Notes: generated from the sequence alone by a model not told the origin. A DNA stretch of 64,000 bases from Vibrio litoralis DSM 17657 (GCF_000426765.1 NZ_AUFZ01000018.1:1-64000), one strand, 5' to 3'. Shown: positions 15,104 through 25,365, counted from the stretch's first letter. Made by a program: numbers and translations.

Positions 15104-17098
15104 TTAATATTTTTCCTTTACTTCTTGAGGGGTTAAAAACGCCCCACCTTGACCAAGCAAATTACGATAATAGGTTTCAAACATTAGAATATTTTGCACA
15201 TAACCACGTGTTTCATCAAAAGGAATCGCTTCAATAAATGAGTACGCATCAACACTTTGATTAGTACGTGCGCGCCACTGTTTCACGCGGTACGGTCCTG
15301 CATTATAAGCGGCAAAAGCAAAAATTCTATTATGATTAAAGTCATCCAGTAAGCCACCAAGATAAGAACTGCCTATCTCAATGTTCTTTTGGATATCATA
15401 CAACTCGTCAGCACCACTGTATTCTAGGTCATACACATCTGCAGTATGCTGAGCGGTTGTCGGCATAATTTGCATGATCCCTCTCGCGCCAACGGGAGAG
15501 CGGGCTTCGACATCCAAAGCACTTTCTTGACGCGCCAAAGACATCAAGGTAATGAGTGGAACATTGTTTTGTTCTGAATAGAAGTTAAACCACCAGCGGT
15601 GCGCAATTGGAAAACGTAGACTCGTGTAATCCCACATTTTCGCTTCAATCGTTCCTACTACAGCAAAATTATGCCAGCGCTTATTGGTGGCGTACTTCAC
15701 TAATGCTTTCTTTTCACTTTTGGTGCTGTGCCATAACAACCAACGCCATTCACTTTTCGCCGCATAAATTTTATCGACCGCGATCATTTCAGCAATCCGA
15801 TCAAGCGCTACTTGGTTTTTCGAAATATCAGGCAGTTTTTCATTCAAAATCTTACTTTGATAGCGAATTGGCTCACCCAGCAAGTCTGCTGCGGCAGCAC
15901 TATAAAAGTTACGCTGGCCTAACATCTTCTTTAAACGTTGAGTCGCTTGTTTATCTTTACCTTGAGCAAACTCCACTCGCGCTAACCAGTATTGCCAACG
16001 CAAGCTTTCCTGGTCCTCTTTCGGCAGCTTATTGATCCATTGAGATAAATCATGCCAGTCACCATTTTGAATCGCAATACGAGCGCGTCGTTCAAGACGA
16101 TTGGTTAGCCCTTGCTTGCTCAGCATTTGATCGCGCCATTTTGCTAGCTTACTTGAACTGGTGTTCATCAACCAAGCACTGGCGTAGTTAGATAATTCAA
16201 CCTGCGCAGACTGAGGCAACTTTTGCCCTTTTATTACCTGATCGTAATCTTCCACCGCTTTAGCAGTATCTTTACGAATTAATTGTCTAAATGCATATTC
16301 GGTTAACTGCTGGTTGAATGGGGTAATTTTTGACTTTTTACTGAACTCTAATACCTGACTTGGATCGGCATATAAAGCTTGTAGATCTTTCGATTGACGC
16401 TTAGCTTGCTCGCTAGTCAGCATATTATCTAGATATTTGAATAAGCGTGAATTGCTCGATTTGAAACCGAGTAACATACGCTGCAAAATGATCTCATCAT
16501 CACGCAAGCCAGCTTTCGCCCATTCATCAAACAAAGGATCACAAGCCGAAGACACACTACTTCCGGTTAGCCATAAATCTTGCGCGCCTTTATAAGCTTG
16601 TTCTTTTTCACCTTGCGTCCACTTAGCAAAATAGTAGTGGCAACGATATCGTTGATCTCTAGGCTCTTCGGTTTGATATTCCGTTAGTAACTTCCATTGG
16701 TTGGTTTTGGCTAACGCATCAAGATAATTGGCCCTTACGCGAGCTGAAAATGGAAAAGATTGGTACTTTTCAGTAAAGCTATTCACCTCTTCAGGTGTTC
16801 GATGTTCGATATCGGTCAGAAAAACTCGGTAATCCACATAAGGCGTTAACGGATAATTGGCAATTTGTGGACGAAGTTCTTGATACGCCTGCACATCGTC
16901 TTTATCGAGTAAGTCTTGAGCTTGCTCATAAATTTGCCTTTGAAGCTCAAGTGGTGATAATTTTTTCTCTGTTGAATCAGTAATTTTAGACTCTTTCACG
17001 TGAGTAGCACTAATCGACTGAGCAGTAACGGAAGCGGCCGATAACGCTGCACTCACCGATACCACACAAAGAAATAAAGTCTTTTTACAATTCAGCAT
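15104..17098 (-). CDS. slt: Soluble lytic murein transglycosylase Slt
   Basis: A 664-residue periplasmic enzyme with a Sec signal peptide (MLNCKKTLFLCVVSVSAALS, cleavage near TAQS). The long alpha-superhelical U and L domains (about residues 35-480) precede the catalytic SLT domain. The catalytic Glu is in LARQESALDVEARSPVGARG and GIMQIMPTTAQ follows. FAAYNAGPYRVKQW is the third motif. It cleaves peptidoglycan to 1,6-anhydro-muropeptides during turnover. Lys-Tyr ends the protein, with no anchor. Confidence 0.95.
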   Translation of the reverse strand: MLNCKKTLFLCVVSVSAALSAASVTAQSISATHVKESKITDSTEKKLSPLELQRQIYEQAQDLLDKDDVQAYQELRPQIANYPLTPYVDYRVFLTDIEHRTPEEVNSFTEKYQSFPFSARVRANYLDALAKTNQWKLLTEYQTEEPRDQRYRCHYYFAKWTQGEKEQAYKGAQDLWLTGSSVSSACDPLFDEWAKAGLRDDEIILQRMLLGFKSSNSRLFKYLDNMLTSEQAKRQSKDLQALYADPSQVLEFSKKSKITPFNQQLTEYAFRQLIRKDTAKAVEDYDQVIKGQKLPQSAQVELSNYASAWLMNTSSSKLAKWRDQMLSKQGLTNRLERRARIAIQNGDWHDLSQWINKLPKEDQESLRWQYWLARVEFAQGKDKQATQRLKKMLGQRNFYSAAAADLLGEPIRYQSKILNEKLPDISKNQVALDRIAEMIAVDKIYAAKSEWRWLLWHSTKSEKKALVKYATNKRWHNFAVVGTIEAKMWDYTSLRFPIAHRWWFNFYSEQNNVPLITLMSLARQESALDVEARSPVGARGIMQIMPTTAQHTADVYDLEYSGADELYDIQKNIEIGSSYLGGLLDDFNHNRIFAFAAYNAGPYRVKQWRARTNQSVDAYSFIEAIPFDETRGYVQNILMFETYYRNLLGQGGAFLTPQEVKEKY

Positions 17099-17312
17099 GA
17101 ACTTGACACTTCCCTGATAATGAATTCACAAATCACGTGAAATTATAAATATTGATAAATTTTAATGAGTTGAGTTCACTGTTACTTTCAAAAAAAAACA
17201 ACTTACTCGATAAGCATAATACCCTTGTTTACATTCATCTAGTGTGAATCTTATGTGAGAAAGAGTAAACTAAGCTTTTCAATTTATTCTCAAGAATAGG
17301 ATCCGAGCGGCT

Positions 17313-18980
17313 ATGGCTGAATACGTCTATACCATGTCTCGTGTGAGCAAAATTGTGCCACCGAAACGTCAAATATTGAAAGATATCTCACTAAGCTTTT
17401 TTCCTGGTGCCAAAATTGGTGTTCTAGGCCTAAACGGTGCAGGTAAATCGACCCTACTTCGTATCATGGCTGGTATTGATACCGATATTGATGGTGAAGC
17501 ACGCCCTCAACCAGGTCTTAATATTGGCTACCTTCCTCAAGAACCGATACTGGATGAATCTAAAACGGTACGTGAAATTGTAGAAGAAGCGGTGGCAGAT
17601 GTCGCAGATGCATTAAAACGAATTGATGCGGTTTACGCAGCCTACGCTGAACCTGACGCCGATTTTGATGCGCTTGCGAAAGAACAAGGCGAACTGGAAG
17701 CATTAATCCAAGCTAAAGATGGTCACAACCTAGAAAATGCTCTAGAGCGTGCCGCAGACGCCCTTCGTCTTCCTGAATGGGATGCCAAAATTGAACACCT
17801 TTCTGGTGGTGAACGTCGCCGTGTGGCTATTTGTCGTCTATTGCTTGAAAAGCCAGATATGTTACTACTTGATGAACCAACCAACCACTTAGATGCTGAA
17901 TCTGTCGCTTGGCTTGAGCACTTCCTAGTCGATTACAGCGGAACTGTGGTAGCGATCACCCACGACCGTTACTTCCTGGATAATGCTGCTGGTTGGATTT
18001 TAGAGCTTGACCGTGGTGAAGGTATTCCATGGCAAGGTAACTACACCTCATGGTTAGAACAAAAAGATGAGCGTTTAGCGCAAGAAGCGTCATCTGAAAA
18101 TGCTCGTAAGAAAACCATCGAGAAAGAGTTAGAGTGGGTTCGTCAAAATCCAAAAGGCCGTCAAGCGAAATCCAAAGCCCGTATGGCGCGCTTTGAAGAG
18201 CTGAACCAAACCGATCACCAAAAACGGAATGAAACCAACGAGCTGTTTATTCCGCCAGGTGAACGTTTAGGCGATAAAGTGCTTGAAGTGAAAAACCTAA
18301 CCAAGTCATTTGGTGATCGCGTTCTTATTGATAACCTCTCTTTCAGCATGCCGAAAGGTGCCATTGTTGGTATCGTTGGTGCCAACGGTGCGGGTAAATC
18401 AACGCTATTCAAAATGTTAAGTGGTACTGAGCAACCAGATTCAGGCACCGTTGAACTAGGTGAAACAGTGAAACTGGCTTCGGTTGATCAATTCCGTGAC
18501 AGCATGAATGATAGCAACACCGTTTTCCAAGAAATCTCGGAAGGCTCTGATATCATCAAGATCAACAACTTTGAAATTCCAGCGCGCGCTTACTGTTCAC
18601 GCTTTAACTTCCGTGGTTCTGATCAACAAAAAATCATTGGTGAGCTTTCTGGTGGTGAACGTAACCGTGTCCACCTTGCCAAACTGCTTAAAGCCGGCGG
18701 CAACGTGTTACTACTCGATGAACCAACCAATGATTTGGACGTTGAAACGCTACGTGCACTTGAAGAAGCCTTACTTGAGTTTCCAGGTTGTGCCATGGTT
18801 ATCTCGCATGACCGTTGGTTCCTAGACCGTATCGCCACGCACATTCTTGATTACCGTGATGAAGGCCAAGTGAACTTCTACGAAGGTAACTACACTGAGT
18901 ACAGCGAGTGGTTGAAACAAACTTTAGGTGCAGCGGCTGCTGAACCTCACCGCATCAAGTATAAGCGTGTAACTAAGTAG
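17313..18980 (+). CDS. ettA: Energy-dependent translational throttle EttA (ABC-F)
   Basis: A 555-residue ABC-F protein with two nucleotide-binding domains and no membrane segment. NBD1 has GLNGAGKSTLLRIM and LSGGERRRVAICRLLL with LLLDEPTNHLD; NBD2 has GANGAGKSTLFKML and LSGGERNRVHLAKLL with LLLDEPTNDLD. The inter-domain linker (about residues 245-320) includes the arm region. The length equals the E. coli protein (555). It binds the ribosomal E site and gates the first peptide bond according to the ADP/ATP ratio. It is monocistronic. Confidence 0.96.
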   Translation: MAEYVYTMSRVSKIVPPKRQILKDISLSFFPGAKIGVLGLNGAGKSTLLRIMAGIDTDIDGEARPQPGLNIGYLPQEPILDESKTVREIVEEAVADVADALKRIDAVYAAYAEPDADFDALAKEQGELEALIQAKDGHNLENALERAADALRLPEWDAKIEHLSGGERRRVAICRLLLEKPDMLLLDEPTNHLDAESVAWLEHFLVDYSGTVVAITHDRYFLDNAAGWILELDRGEGIPWQGNYTSWLEQKDERLAQEASSENARKKTIEKELEWVRQNPKGRQAKSKARMARFEELNQTDHQKRNETNELFIPPGERLGDKVLEVKNLTKSFGDRVLIDNLSFSMPKGAIVGIVGANGAGKSTLFKMLSGTEQPDSGTVELGETVKLASVDQFRDSMNDSNTVFQEISEGSDIIKINNFEIPARAYCSRFNFRGSDQQKIIGELSGGERNRVHLAKLLKAGGNVLLLDEPTNDLDVETLRALEEALLEFPGCAMVISHDRWFLDRIATHILDYRDEGQVNFYEGNYTEYSEWLKQTLGAAAAEPHRIKYKRVTK

Positions 18981-19030
18981 TTATGGACTAGGTAGTCATC
19001 TATTAGCCTGCCTAAACTGCTACCAACCAC

Positions 19031-19066
19031 TAAAGCCATTGCTCTATGTGATGGCTTTATTTTTTC
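19031..19066 (+). terminator. ettA terminator
   Basis: TAAAGCCAT-N11-ATGGCTTTA forms a 9-bp stem followed by a T-rich run, about 50 bp after the ettA stop. Confidence 0.88.
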
Positions 19067-19208
19067 TGTTTAGATTTCCGAATTGGTTTCCTCGTCTCAA
19101 AATGAGAACAGCGCTGTAAATTTTATCGCCTAATTTAGCCCAACCTTTTCCCACCCCACAAATTGCTGTAGACCATAAGCTATCCAGATTTTTAACCTTG
19201 TGTGCTTT

Positions 19209-20279
19209 ATGTCTGACTTAGATTCCACATTGCCGAACAGCCTACACTCTCGCATTACCGCCAAGCGCGAACAGAGTATTTGGCCTATGATGATCTTTAA
19301 GCACATAGTAGGCCAAAAGCTATTCAAATTATTCTCGATTGCTTCGATTATTTTTTTATTTTCAACCACATGGATAGCCATTACTCAGTGGCAAAATAGC
19401 CGAAATGAACTCGATATTCTCAACCAAGAATTACAATTCTATAAAGAGCAGTACCAGCAGCAACTTGTCACCAATCAAAATCTGCAAGACGCTTTACAGG
19501 AACAAGCTCATGATCAGATCGATAACCTTAGCGATAACTCAATCGCGCCCCCTGCAGTCAACTTCGAACAAGCTCTCGCAACAATAGGCAACTCACAGCA
19601 AATTACCTTCCCTCTGCCACCAGCGATTGAAGCTAGCTTGTTTCGCATGATCCCCAATGATATTCCGGTCGACTATCGACGAATATCCTCGCCTTACGGA
19701 GACCGACTACACCCCATTAGCGGAAAATGGAAACGACACCTAGGTACCGATTTAACCTGCCCACTTGGCACACCTATTTTTGCAACCGCCGATGGCGTAG
19801 TTGAAATGACCCGCGCCAGCAACCAAGGTTACGGCAACTTATTAAAGATTCGTCATGGCTTGGGCTTTGCCACTCTCTATGCTCATCTAAACCAATTTGC
19901 AGTCAAGCCGGGGCAATTTGTCGAGAAAGGTGACCGAGTAGGATTTTGTGGCACCAGTGGCAACTCAACAGGTTCACATTTGCACTACGAAGTTCGCTTT
20001 ATTGGCAAAACCTTAGATCCACAAGATTTTATGCAATGGCAACCCGAAAACATCGAGCAGCTATTTAACAAGCAATCATACGTTCCTTGGGCAAACCTAG
20101 TTAAGCAGCTTAATCGCACGGTTAACTTGCAACTACTCTTGGCAATGAGTAGCAAGCAACCCATCAATGATATTGCAAACCAACCAAGCAAACTCACCAG
20201 ACAAGAGAAAATAAAGAGAAAAGAAGGATTACAAGATTTTGGGATAGAAGAAGGTGGATGGGTAACAGTGGAAGAATAA
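19209..20279 (+). CDS. M23 family metallopeptidase
   Basis: A 356-residue LytM-type peptidoglycan endopeptidase. An N-terminal membrane anchor (LFSIASIIFLFSTTWIAI, about residues 40-57) is followed by a coiled-coil stretch (about 65-110) and a C-terminal M23 domain. Its zinc motif is intact: HLGTDLTCPLGTPI and HLHYEVRF. The C-terminal 60 residues after the domain are basic and polar. The ATG at 19209 is preferred; a GTG three codons earlier (19200) is possible, and neither has a strong Shine-Dalgarno. It is probably a cell-wall cleavage enzyme or activator in the periplasm; which (MepM-like, EnvC-like) is uncertain. Confidence 0.85.
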   Translation: MSDLDSTLPNSLHSRITAKREQSIWPMMIFKHIVGQKLFKLFSIASIIFLFSTTWIAITQWQNSRNELDILNQELQFYKEQYQQQLVTNQNLQDALQEQAHDQIDNLSDNSIAPPAVNFEQALATIGNSQQITFPLPPAIEASLFRMIPNDIPVDYRRISSPYGDRLHPISGKWKRHLGTDLTCPLGTPIFATADGVVEMTRASNQGYGNLLKIRHGLGFATLYAHLNQFAVKPGQFVEKGDRVGFCGTSGNSTGSHLHYEVRFIGKTLDPQDFMQWQPENIEQLFNKQSYVPWANLVKQLNRTVNLQLLLAMSSKQPINDIANQPSKLTRQEKIKRKEGLQDFGIEEGGWVTVEE

Positions 20280-20280
20280 A

Positions 20281-20324
20281 GAGCCTTGTTTTATCAATAA
20301 GAAAATATCGATAATAGAAGGCTC
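20281..20324. terminator. Possible bidirectional terminator, M23/tyrA
   Basis: GAGCCTT...AAGGCTC with an inner TATC/GATA stem lies between the convergent stops of the M23 peptidase and tyrA. There is no long T run on either side, so strength is uncertain. Confidence 0.5.
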
Positions 20325-20340
20325 AAATATAATTAACTAA

Positions 20341-21471
20341 TCACTTGCCGCGATGCATTGCATCATTCGCTTGCTTTAACAAGTTTTGGCTTTCACGCAT
20401 AAATTGCTGAGAGTAGTCTCCATACCATTCCGATACCGAATTAAACTGCTTAACAAATTCTGCTTTATTACGATGATCTAAAATTTCAATGGCTTCGCCA
20501 AAGCGTTGATGGAAGCGTTTGATCATGTCGATGTTGCGTTGTGACGACATGATAATATCGCCGTACAAATCAGGATCTTGCGCAAATAGACGACCTACCA
20601 TTGCCAGCTCTAAACGATAAATCGGAGAGCTTAGCTGTACTAAGGTATCGAGATTTGGGTTTTCTTTAGATAAATGCAAACCATAAGCAAAAGAAGTAAA
20701 GTGACGCAGCGCTTGAATCAAAGTCATGCCGTTATCATGCTCTTCTGCATCAATCGCACAAATACTCGCACCCCAAATTTCAAATTGCTTAAGCAACCAT
20801 TGATAAGCTTCAGGTTGGCGACCTTCACTACAAATAATTACCTGTTTTGCCATGCTTGGAATATCTGGGCCAAACATCGGGTGCAAACCAACCACTGGGC
20901 CAGTATGTGCTTCAAGCATTGCAGCAAGCGGTTCTGCTTTAATCGAGGTTAAATCACATAGAATGCAGTCGCTTGGTAATGCCGGTAGTTTTTTAATTAC
21001 CGAGTCAGTTAAGTGAATTGGCACGCTGACCACCACCATTCCTGCATCTTTAACGATTTCTTCTGCGTTCGCCCAGTCTTGACTACCTAAGATTTTCACC
21101 TGATAACCAGAAAGCTCAAACATGCGCTTAAATAAGCCGCCGAGCTGACCATTACCACCCACAATCACAATAGATCGCAATTCAGGGTTTAGGCACTTAA
21201 AGCCGGAATCTTTTTCACTGGCGTAAGACTCACGCATAGTACGGCGCAGAATATCTTCAATTAGTTGCGGTGGAACGCCACGCTTTTCCGCCTCTTCACG
21301 ACGAGAAGCCAACATCGCCGCTTCACGATCCGGTGCGTAAATCGGTAAACCATGTTTGCTTTTTACTTCGCCGACCTTTTCTACCAAAGACAAACGTTGA
21401 GCCAGAAGCTCAACGATTTGTTTGTCCACGGCGTCGATTTGATCTCTTAATTCATTTAATTCAACGGCCAT
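20341..21471 (-). CDS. tyrA: Bifunctional chorismate mutase/prephenate dehydrogenase
   Basis: A 376-residue enzyme of tyrosine biosynthesis. The N-terminal AroQ chorismate mutase starts [27 protein letters not shown]. The NAD-binding prephenate dehydrogenase starts with [19 protein letters not shown] (about residues 105-123); [17 protein letters not shown] is a further signature. It converts chorismate to 4-hydroxyphenylpyruvate. It lies downstream of aroF on the same strand, the aroF-tyrA operon of enterics, but here an ERIC element separates the two genes. Confidence 0.97.
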   Translation of the reverse strand: MAVELNELRDQIDAVDKQIVELLAQRLSLVEKVGEVKSKHGLPIYAPDREAAMLASRREEAEKRGVPPQLIEDILRRTMRESYASEKDSGFKCLNPELRSIVIVGGNGQLGGLFKRMFELSGYQVKILGSQDWANAEEIVKDAGMVVVSVPIHLTDSVIKKLPALPSDCILCDLTSIKAEPLAAMLEAHTGPVVGLHPMFGPDIPSMAKQVIICSEGRQPEAYQWLLKQFEIWGASICAIDAEEHDNGMTLIQALRHFTSFAYGLHLSKENPNLDTLVQLSSPIYRLELAMVGRLFAQDPDLYGDIIMSSQRNIDMIKRFHQRFGEAIEILDHRNKAEFVKQFNSVSEWYGDYSQQFMRESQNLLKQANDAMHRGK

Positions 21472-21489
21472 TTATTTTTCCTAACTTCA

Positions 21490-21616
21490 TAATACCCAAA
21501 GTAATTGGAGTTGCAGTGAGGCGACAAGTGAATGAGGCCCCATGAGCATAGCTTGCCTATGTGATTGGGGTGAATAACACAGTTAACAAAGCTGCAGCTT
21601 CAAGTACGCAGGGTAT
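21490..21616. repeat. ERIC (IRU) element
   Basis: A 127-bp palindromic element with the canonical length and both ends of ERIC: TAATACCCAAAGTAATTGGA at one side and GCTTCAAGTACGCAGGGTAT at the other, with the central GGGGTGAATAAC block. It fills the gap between aroF and tyrA, so it would be transcribed within the operon and fold into a long hairpin. ERIC elements are known in enterics and in Vibrio. Confidence 0.9.
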
Positions 21617-21645
21617 AGTGCTTAATTCCTTTTGATACCCCTACT

Positions 21646-22719
21646 CTACCCTTTTAAGCGGTTTTGTAAAAACGGAACTAATTCTTTATGTGCATGACGT
21701 AACAAGGTTTCGGTGGTATCCCAGTTAATACAAGCATCGGTAATCGATACCCCGTATTGCATTTCAGACAATGGAATATCAGAACCTTGATTGCCCTCAT
21801 TAATATGGCTTTCAATCATTAGGCCAATAATCGACTTATTGCCTTCGCGAATTTGGTGAATCACATCTTCTGCCACTAGTGGCTGGCGACGGTAATCTTT
21901 ACGTGAGTTGGCATGACTACAATCAACCATCAATGCGGCATCTAATCCATGTTTCGCCATCTCTTGTTCGCACTCATTAACCGACACTGAATCGTAGTTG
22001 GTTTGCTTGCCGCCACGTAGAATCACATGACCATTGCCATTACCTTGGGTTGTCAGTAATGCGACTTGACCATCACTATCAATCCCCATAAAACGGTGGC
22101 TAGAAGAAGCGGCTTGCATCGCATTAATGGCGGTACCTAAACTGCCATCGGTGCCATTTTTAAAGCCAACCGGAACCGATAAGCCACTGGCCATTTCACG
22201 GTGAGTTTGAGATTCTGTAGTACGCGCGCCAATTGCAGCCCAGCTGAATGTATCACCAAGGTATTGAGGACTGATAGGGTCCAATGCTTCAGTCGCTAGT
22301 GGAATTTCCATTTCGGCTAAATCGACTAATAGCTGACGAGCAATATGCAGACCTTGTTCAATATCGAATGAGTTATCCAAATGCGGATCGTTAATCAAAC
22401 CTTTCCAACCAACAGTAGTACGTGGTTTTTCAAAGTAAACACGCATCACTAGGTAGATTTGATCATCCAGTTGCGCTGATAATGCTTTAAGACGTTTTGC
22501 GTATTCTTTGGCAGCATCGATGTCATGAATTGAACACGGACCACAAACAACCAGCAAACGGTGATCTTTCTTATGTATAATGTCAGAGATAGTTTGGCGT
22601 GATGATTGAATAAACTGACGAGCATTCTCACTTAATGGAATTTTCTTTTTTAGTTCATTCGGCGTGATAATGACTTGTTCATCGCTGATGTTGATATTGC
22701 TTAATTCGCTTTTGTACAT
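21646..22719 (-). CDS. aroF: 3-deoxy-7-phosphoheptulonate synthase (class I DAHP synthase)
   Basis: A 357-residue first enzyme of the shikimate pathway. Motifs are LLVVCGPCSIHD, RVYFEKPRTTVGWKGLINDP, and GARTTESQTHREMASGL, followed by DCSHANSRKDYRRQ. The ATG at 22719 has AGGTGA eight bases upstream; the longer frame upstream of it is not coding. The length and position before tyrA identify the Tyr-regulated AroF isozyme. TyrR-like boxes upstream fit that. It supplies carbon for the tyrA and pheA branches found in this window. Confidence 0.95.
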   Translation of the reverse strand: MYKSELSNINISDEQVIITPNELKKKIPLSENARQFIQSSRQTISDIIHKKDHRLLVVCGPCSIHDIDAAKEYAKRLKALSAQLDDQIYLVMRVYFEKPRTTVGWKGLINDPHLDNSFDIEQGLHIARQLLVDLAEMEIPLATEALDPISPQYLGDTFSWAAIGARTTESQTHREMASGLSVPVGFKNGTDGSLGTAINAMQAASSSHRFMGIDSDGQVALLTTQGNGNGHVILRGGKQTNYDSVSVNECEQEMAKHGLDAALMVDCSHANSRKDYRRQPLVAEDVIHQIREGNKSIIGLMIESHINEGNQGSDIPLSEMQYGVSITDACINWDTTETLLRHAHKELVPFLQNRLKG

Positions 22720-22728
22720 AATGTCACC

Positions 22729-22884
22729 TGTAAATTTTTTAATACACTGGATATCTGAGTCAACTCTCAGCGTTTGATGACTCCAAATTAACAGCATTAA
22801 CAAAGTTTGCAAGCGCCACCAGCCTGAAAACCTCAACACCAAACATCGTAAATAAAAATAAACACCTGTATTTTTAAATTTACA
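22729..22884 (-). promoter_or_regulatory. TyrR-like boxes upstream of aroF
   Basis: TGTATTTTTAAATTTACA (22867-22884) matches the TyrR palindrome TGTAAA-N6-TTTACA at its TGTA/TACA ends. TGTAAATTTTTTAATACA (22729-22746) is a second, weaker box directly before the Shine-Dalgarno. TyrR with tyrosine represses aroF-tyrA in E. coli; the same is inferred here. Confidence 0.62.
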
Positions 22885-22940
22885 AAACGTGAATATCATC
22901 CACTTTAGCCAATGAGCTATAAACCAATAAACTCGGTACT

Positions 22941-24620
22941 ATGGACTTAATACTTTCTCTACTTCAACAAATGTGCGTCTACCTAGTGCTGGCTTATATG
23001 CTCAGCAAAACGCCGATCTTTTTACCTTTGTTGAACATTTCCTCTCGCTTATCTCATAAGTTCAGTTGCTATGTTTTATTCTCATTGTTTTGCATTATGG
23101 GAACCTACTTTGGTTTACACATCAATGATGCAATCGCGAATACTCGAGCCATTGGCGCAGTGATGGGTGGTTTATTTGGCGGCCCGATTGTTGGCTTTGC
23201 GGTAGGCTTTACTGGCGGAATGCATCGTTATAGTTTAGGCGGATTCACCGATGTCGCTTGCGCGATCTCAACCACCGCAGAAGGGTTAATTGGCGGGCTA
23301 CTACACCTCTACCTAGTAAAAAAAGATAAAGCTGAGCAACTGTTTAATCCTATCATCGTATTGGCGATCACTTTTGTTGCCGAAGCCGCCCAAATGCTGA
23401 TCATCATTTCCGTCGCCAAGCCATTTGATCAAGCTTATGCCCTTGTTTCCAATATTGCCGCGCCAATGATCATTGCTAACTGTGTTGGCGCAGCATTGTT
23501 TGTCAGCATCTTGCAGGATAGAAAAACCATCTATGAAAAATATTCTGCCACCTTTTCTCGCCGCGCATTAACCATTGCTGAGCGCAGTGTCGGGATTTGG
23601 AATTCAGGCTTTAATTCGGTCAATGCTGAAAAAATTGTTCGTATTATTTATGAAGAAACCAATGTAGGTGCAGTGGCAATTACTGATAAAGATAAAATCT
23701 TAGCCTTTATCGGCCTTGGCGATGATCACCACAAACCGAATACCCCTATCTCTTCCGAGTGCACTATTCAAGCGATGGAACAAAACCGCGTGATGTATCT
23801 CGATGGACGAGAAACCCCTTACCAATGTTCTCTGTCGCCAAACTGCAAACTCGGCTCAGTTTTAGTGATCCCATTAAGAGCTGGTAAAGAAGTGATCGGG
23901 ACGATTAAGCTTTATGAGCCGAAACGTAAGCTACTGTCTAATATTAACCGTTCAATGGGCGAAGGGATTGCGCAACTTCTCTCTAGCCAAATTCTGTATA
24001 ACGATTTCCAACGTCAACAAGCCTTACTAAGCCAGGCGGAAATTAAATTATTACAAGCTCAAGTAAACCCGCACTTTTTATTTAATGCGCTAAATACCAT
24101 CAGTGCGATTATTCGTCGCGATCCCAATAAAGCGCGTGAACTGATCCAACATCTTTCGCACTTCTTTAGAAGCAACTTAAAACAGAATATTGAAACCGTT
24201 ACTTTTAAAGAAGAACTGGCACATGTGAATGCCTACCTCACCATTGAAAAAGCCCGTTTTACCGACCGCTTAGAAGTGGAAGTCAATATTGATGAGGCAT
24301 TGCTTGAAAAATCATTGCCTAGTTTTACCCTACAACCTTTAGTTGAAAATGCGATTAAACACGGTATTTCGAATAAACTGGAAGGTGGTAAAATCCGCAT
24401 TGTAAGCCAACGAAATTCACTCGGTTATCGGATCGTAGTGGAAGATAATGCGGGCAGTTTTATTCCGCCGCAGCCCGATCATGAAGGTTTAGGAATGGAA
24501 ATAGTGGATAAGCGTTTGACCAATCATTTTGGACCAACCGCCGCACTGCAAACCCATTGTCATAAAGATCAATTTACTCGTATGAGTTTTCTGATCCCTT
24601 ACGAAAAAATTGGTCAATAA
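22941..24620 (+). CDS. btsS: LytS-family sensor histidine kinase, BtsS-like
   Basis: A 559-residue membrane kinase. The N-terminal 5TMR-LYT domain (about residues 1-190; e.g. RAIGAVMGGLFGGPIVGFAV) is followed by a GAF domain (about 215-350), then the His_kinase domain with QAQVNPHFLFNALNTISAII (phosphorylated His) and HATPase motifs LVENAIKHGIS and GLGMEIVDKRL. In E. coli BtsS (YehU) senses extracellular pyruvate. Here a CstA/BtsT-type transporter with BtsR-like boxes lies 6 kb away, which fits that role. The btsR gene follows after 10 bp. Confidence 0.88.
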   Translation: MDLILSLLQQMCVYLVLAYMLSKTPIFLPLLNISSRLSHKFSCYVLFSLFCIMGTYFGLHINDAIANTRAIGAVMGGLFGGPIVGFAVGFTGGMHRYSLGGFTDVACAISTTAEGLIGGLLHLYLVKKDKAEQLFNPIIVLAITFVAEAAQMLIIISVAKPFDQAYALVSNIAAPMIIANCVGAALFVSILQDRKTIYEKYSATFSRRALTIAERSVGIWNSGFNSVNAEKIVRIIYEETNVGAVAITDKDKILAFIGLGDDHHKPNTPISSECTIQAMEQNRVMYLDGRETPYQCSLSPNCKLGSVLVIPLRAGKEVIGTIKLYEPKRKLLSNINRSMGEGIAQLLSSQILYNDFQRQQALLSQAEIKLLQAQVNPHFLFNALNTISAIIRRDPNKARELIQHLSHFFRSNLKQNIETVTFKEELAHVNAYLTIEKARFTDRLEVEVNIDEALLEKSLPSFTLQPLVENAIKHGISNKLEGGKIRIVSQRNSLGYRIVVEDNAGSFIPPQPDHEGLGMEIVDKRLTNHFGPTAALQTHCHKDQFTRMSFLIPYEKIGQ

Positions 24621-24630
24621 AGGATAATCA

Positions 24631-25365
24631 ATGCTAACTGCAATCGTCATTGATGATGAACTATTCGCTCGTGAAGAACTCACCGAATTATTACAAGAAA
24701 CTGGTCTGGTAGAAGTGATTGCCCAAGCTAGTAATGCGATTGAAGGCTTAAAGCAAATCAATAGCTTAAAACCTGAGGCCGTTTTCGTTGATATTCAAAT
24801 GCCGCAAGTCAGTGGCATTGAATTACTCGGCATGCTTGATCCCGATACTATGCCGCACGTTATTTTTGTCACCGCATTTGACCAATACGCCATTCAAGCA
24901 TTTGAAGACAATGCCTTTGACTACCTGCTAAAACCGGTCGACCCCAAGCGACTGGATAAAAGTATTCAACGTTTGCTCAAAGCCGGACAAAACAAAGAAG
25001 CGCTGCATACTCAAGCGCAAATCGAAGCCCTGACACCAAAGCGCTTACAACAAGTGCCTTGCATGGGCCACAACCGGATCATGATCATTCCACTGCAAGA
25101 AATTGAGTCAGCATTTAGCGATCTTTCAGGCGTTCATATTCAAACCGCCCAGCAAACCGCCACCAGCCAATTAACACTTAAAACATTGGAAGAAAAAACG
25201 GAACTACTACGCTGTCATCGCCAGTATTTGATCAATACGCAAAAGATCAAAGAGATCAAACTACTCGATAACGGTTTAGGCGAAGTGATCACCCAAAGTG
25301 GACAAGTGGTACCCATTAGCCGTCGCTATTTGAAACCACTGAAAGAAGAGTTGGGAATAGTGTAA
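24631..25365 (+). CDS. btsR: LytTR response regulator, BtsR-like
   Basis: A 244-residue response regulator. The receiver domain has the acidic pair IDDE (7-10), phospho-acceptor D54 (AVFVDIQMP), Thr in FVTAF and Lys in YLLKPVDP. The C-terminal LytTR DNA-binding domain (about residues 140-240) contains IPLQEIESAFSDLSGVHI, LRCHRQYLINTQKI and ISRRYLKPLKEEL. It forms an operon with btsS. Its likely target here is the cstA promoter, which has two direct ACC(G/A)CTCA repeats. Confidence 0.9.
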   Translation: MLTAIVIDDELFAREELTELLQETGLVEVIAQASNAIEGLKQINSLKPEAVFVDIQMPQVSGIELLGMLDPDTMPHVIFVTAFDQYAIQAFEDNAFDYLLKPVDPKRLDKSIQRLLKAGQNKEALHTQAQIEALTPKRLQQVPCMGHNRIMIIPLQEIESAFSDLSGVHIQTAQQTATSQLTLKTLEEKTELLRCHRQYLINTQKIKEIKLLDNGLGEVITQSGQVVPISRRYLKPLKEELGIV

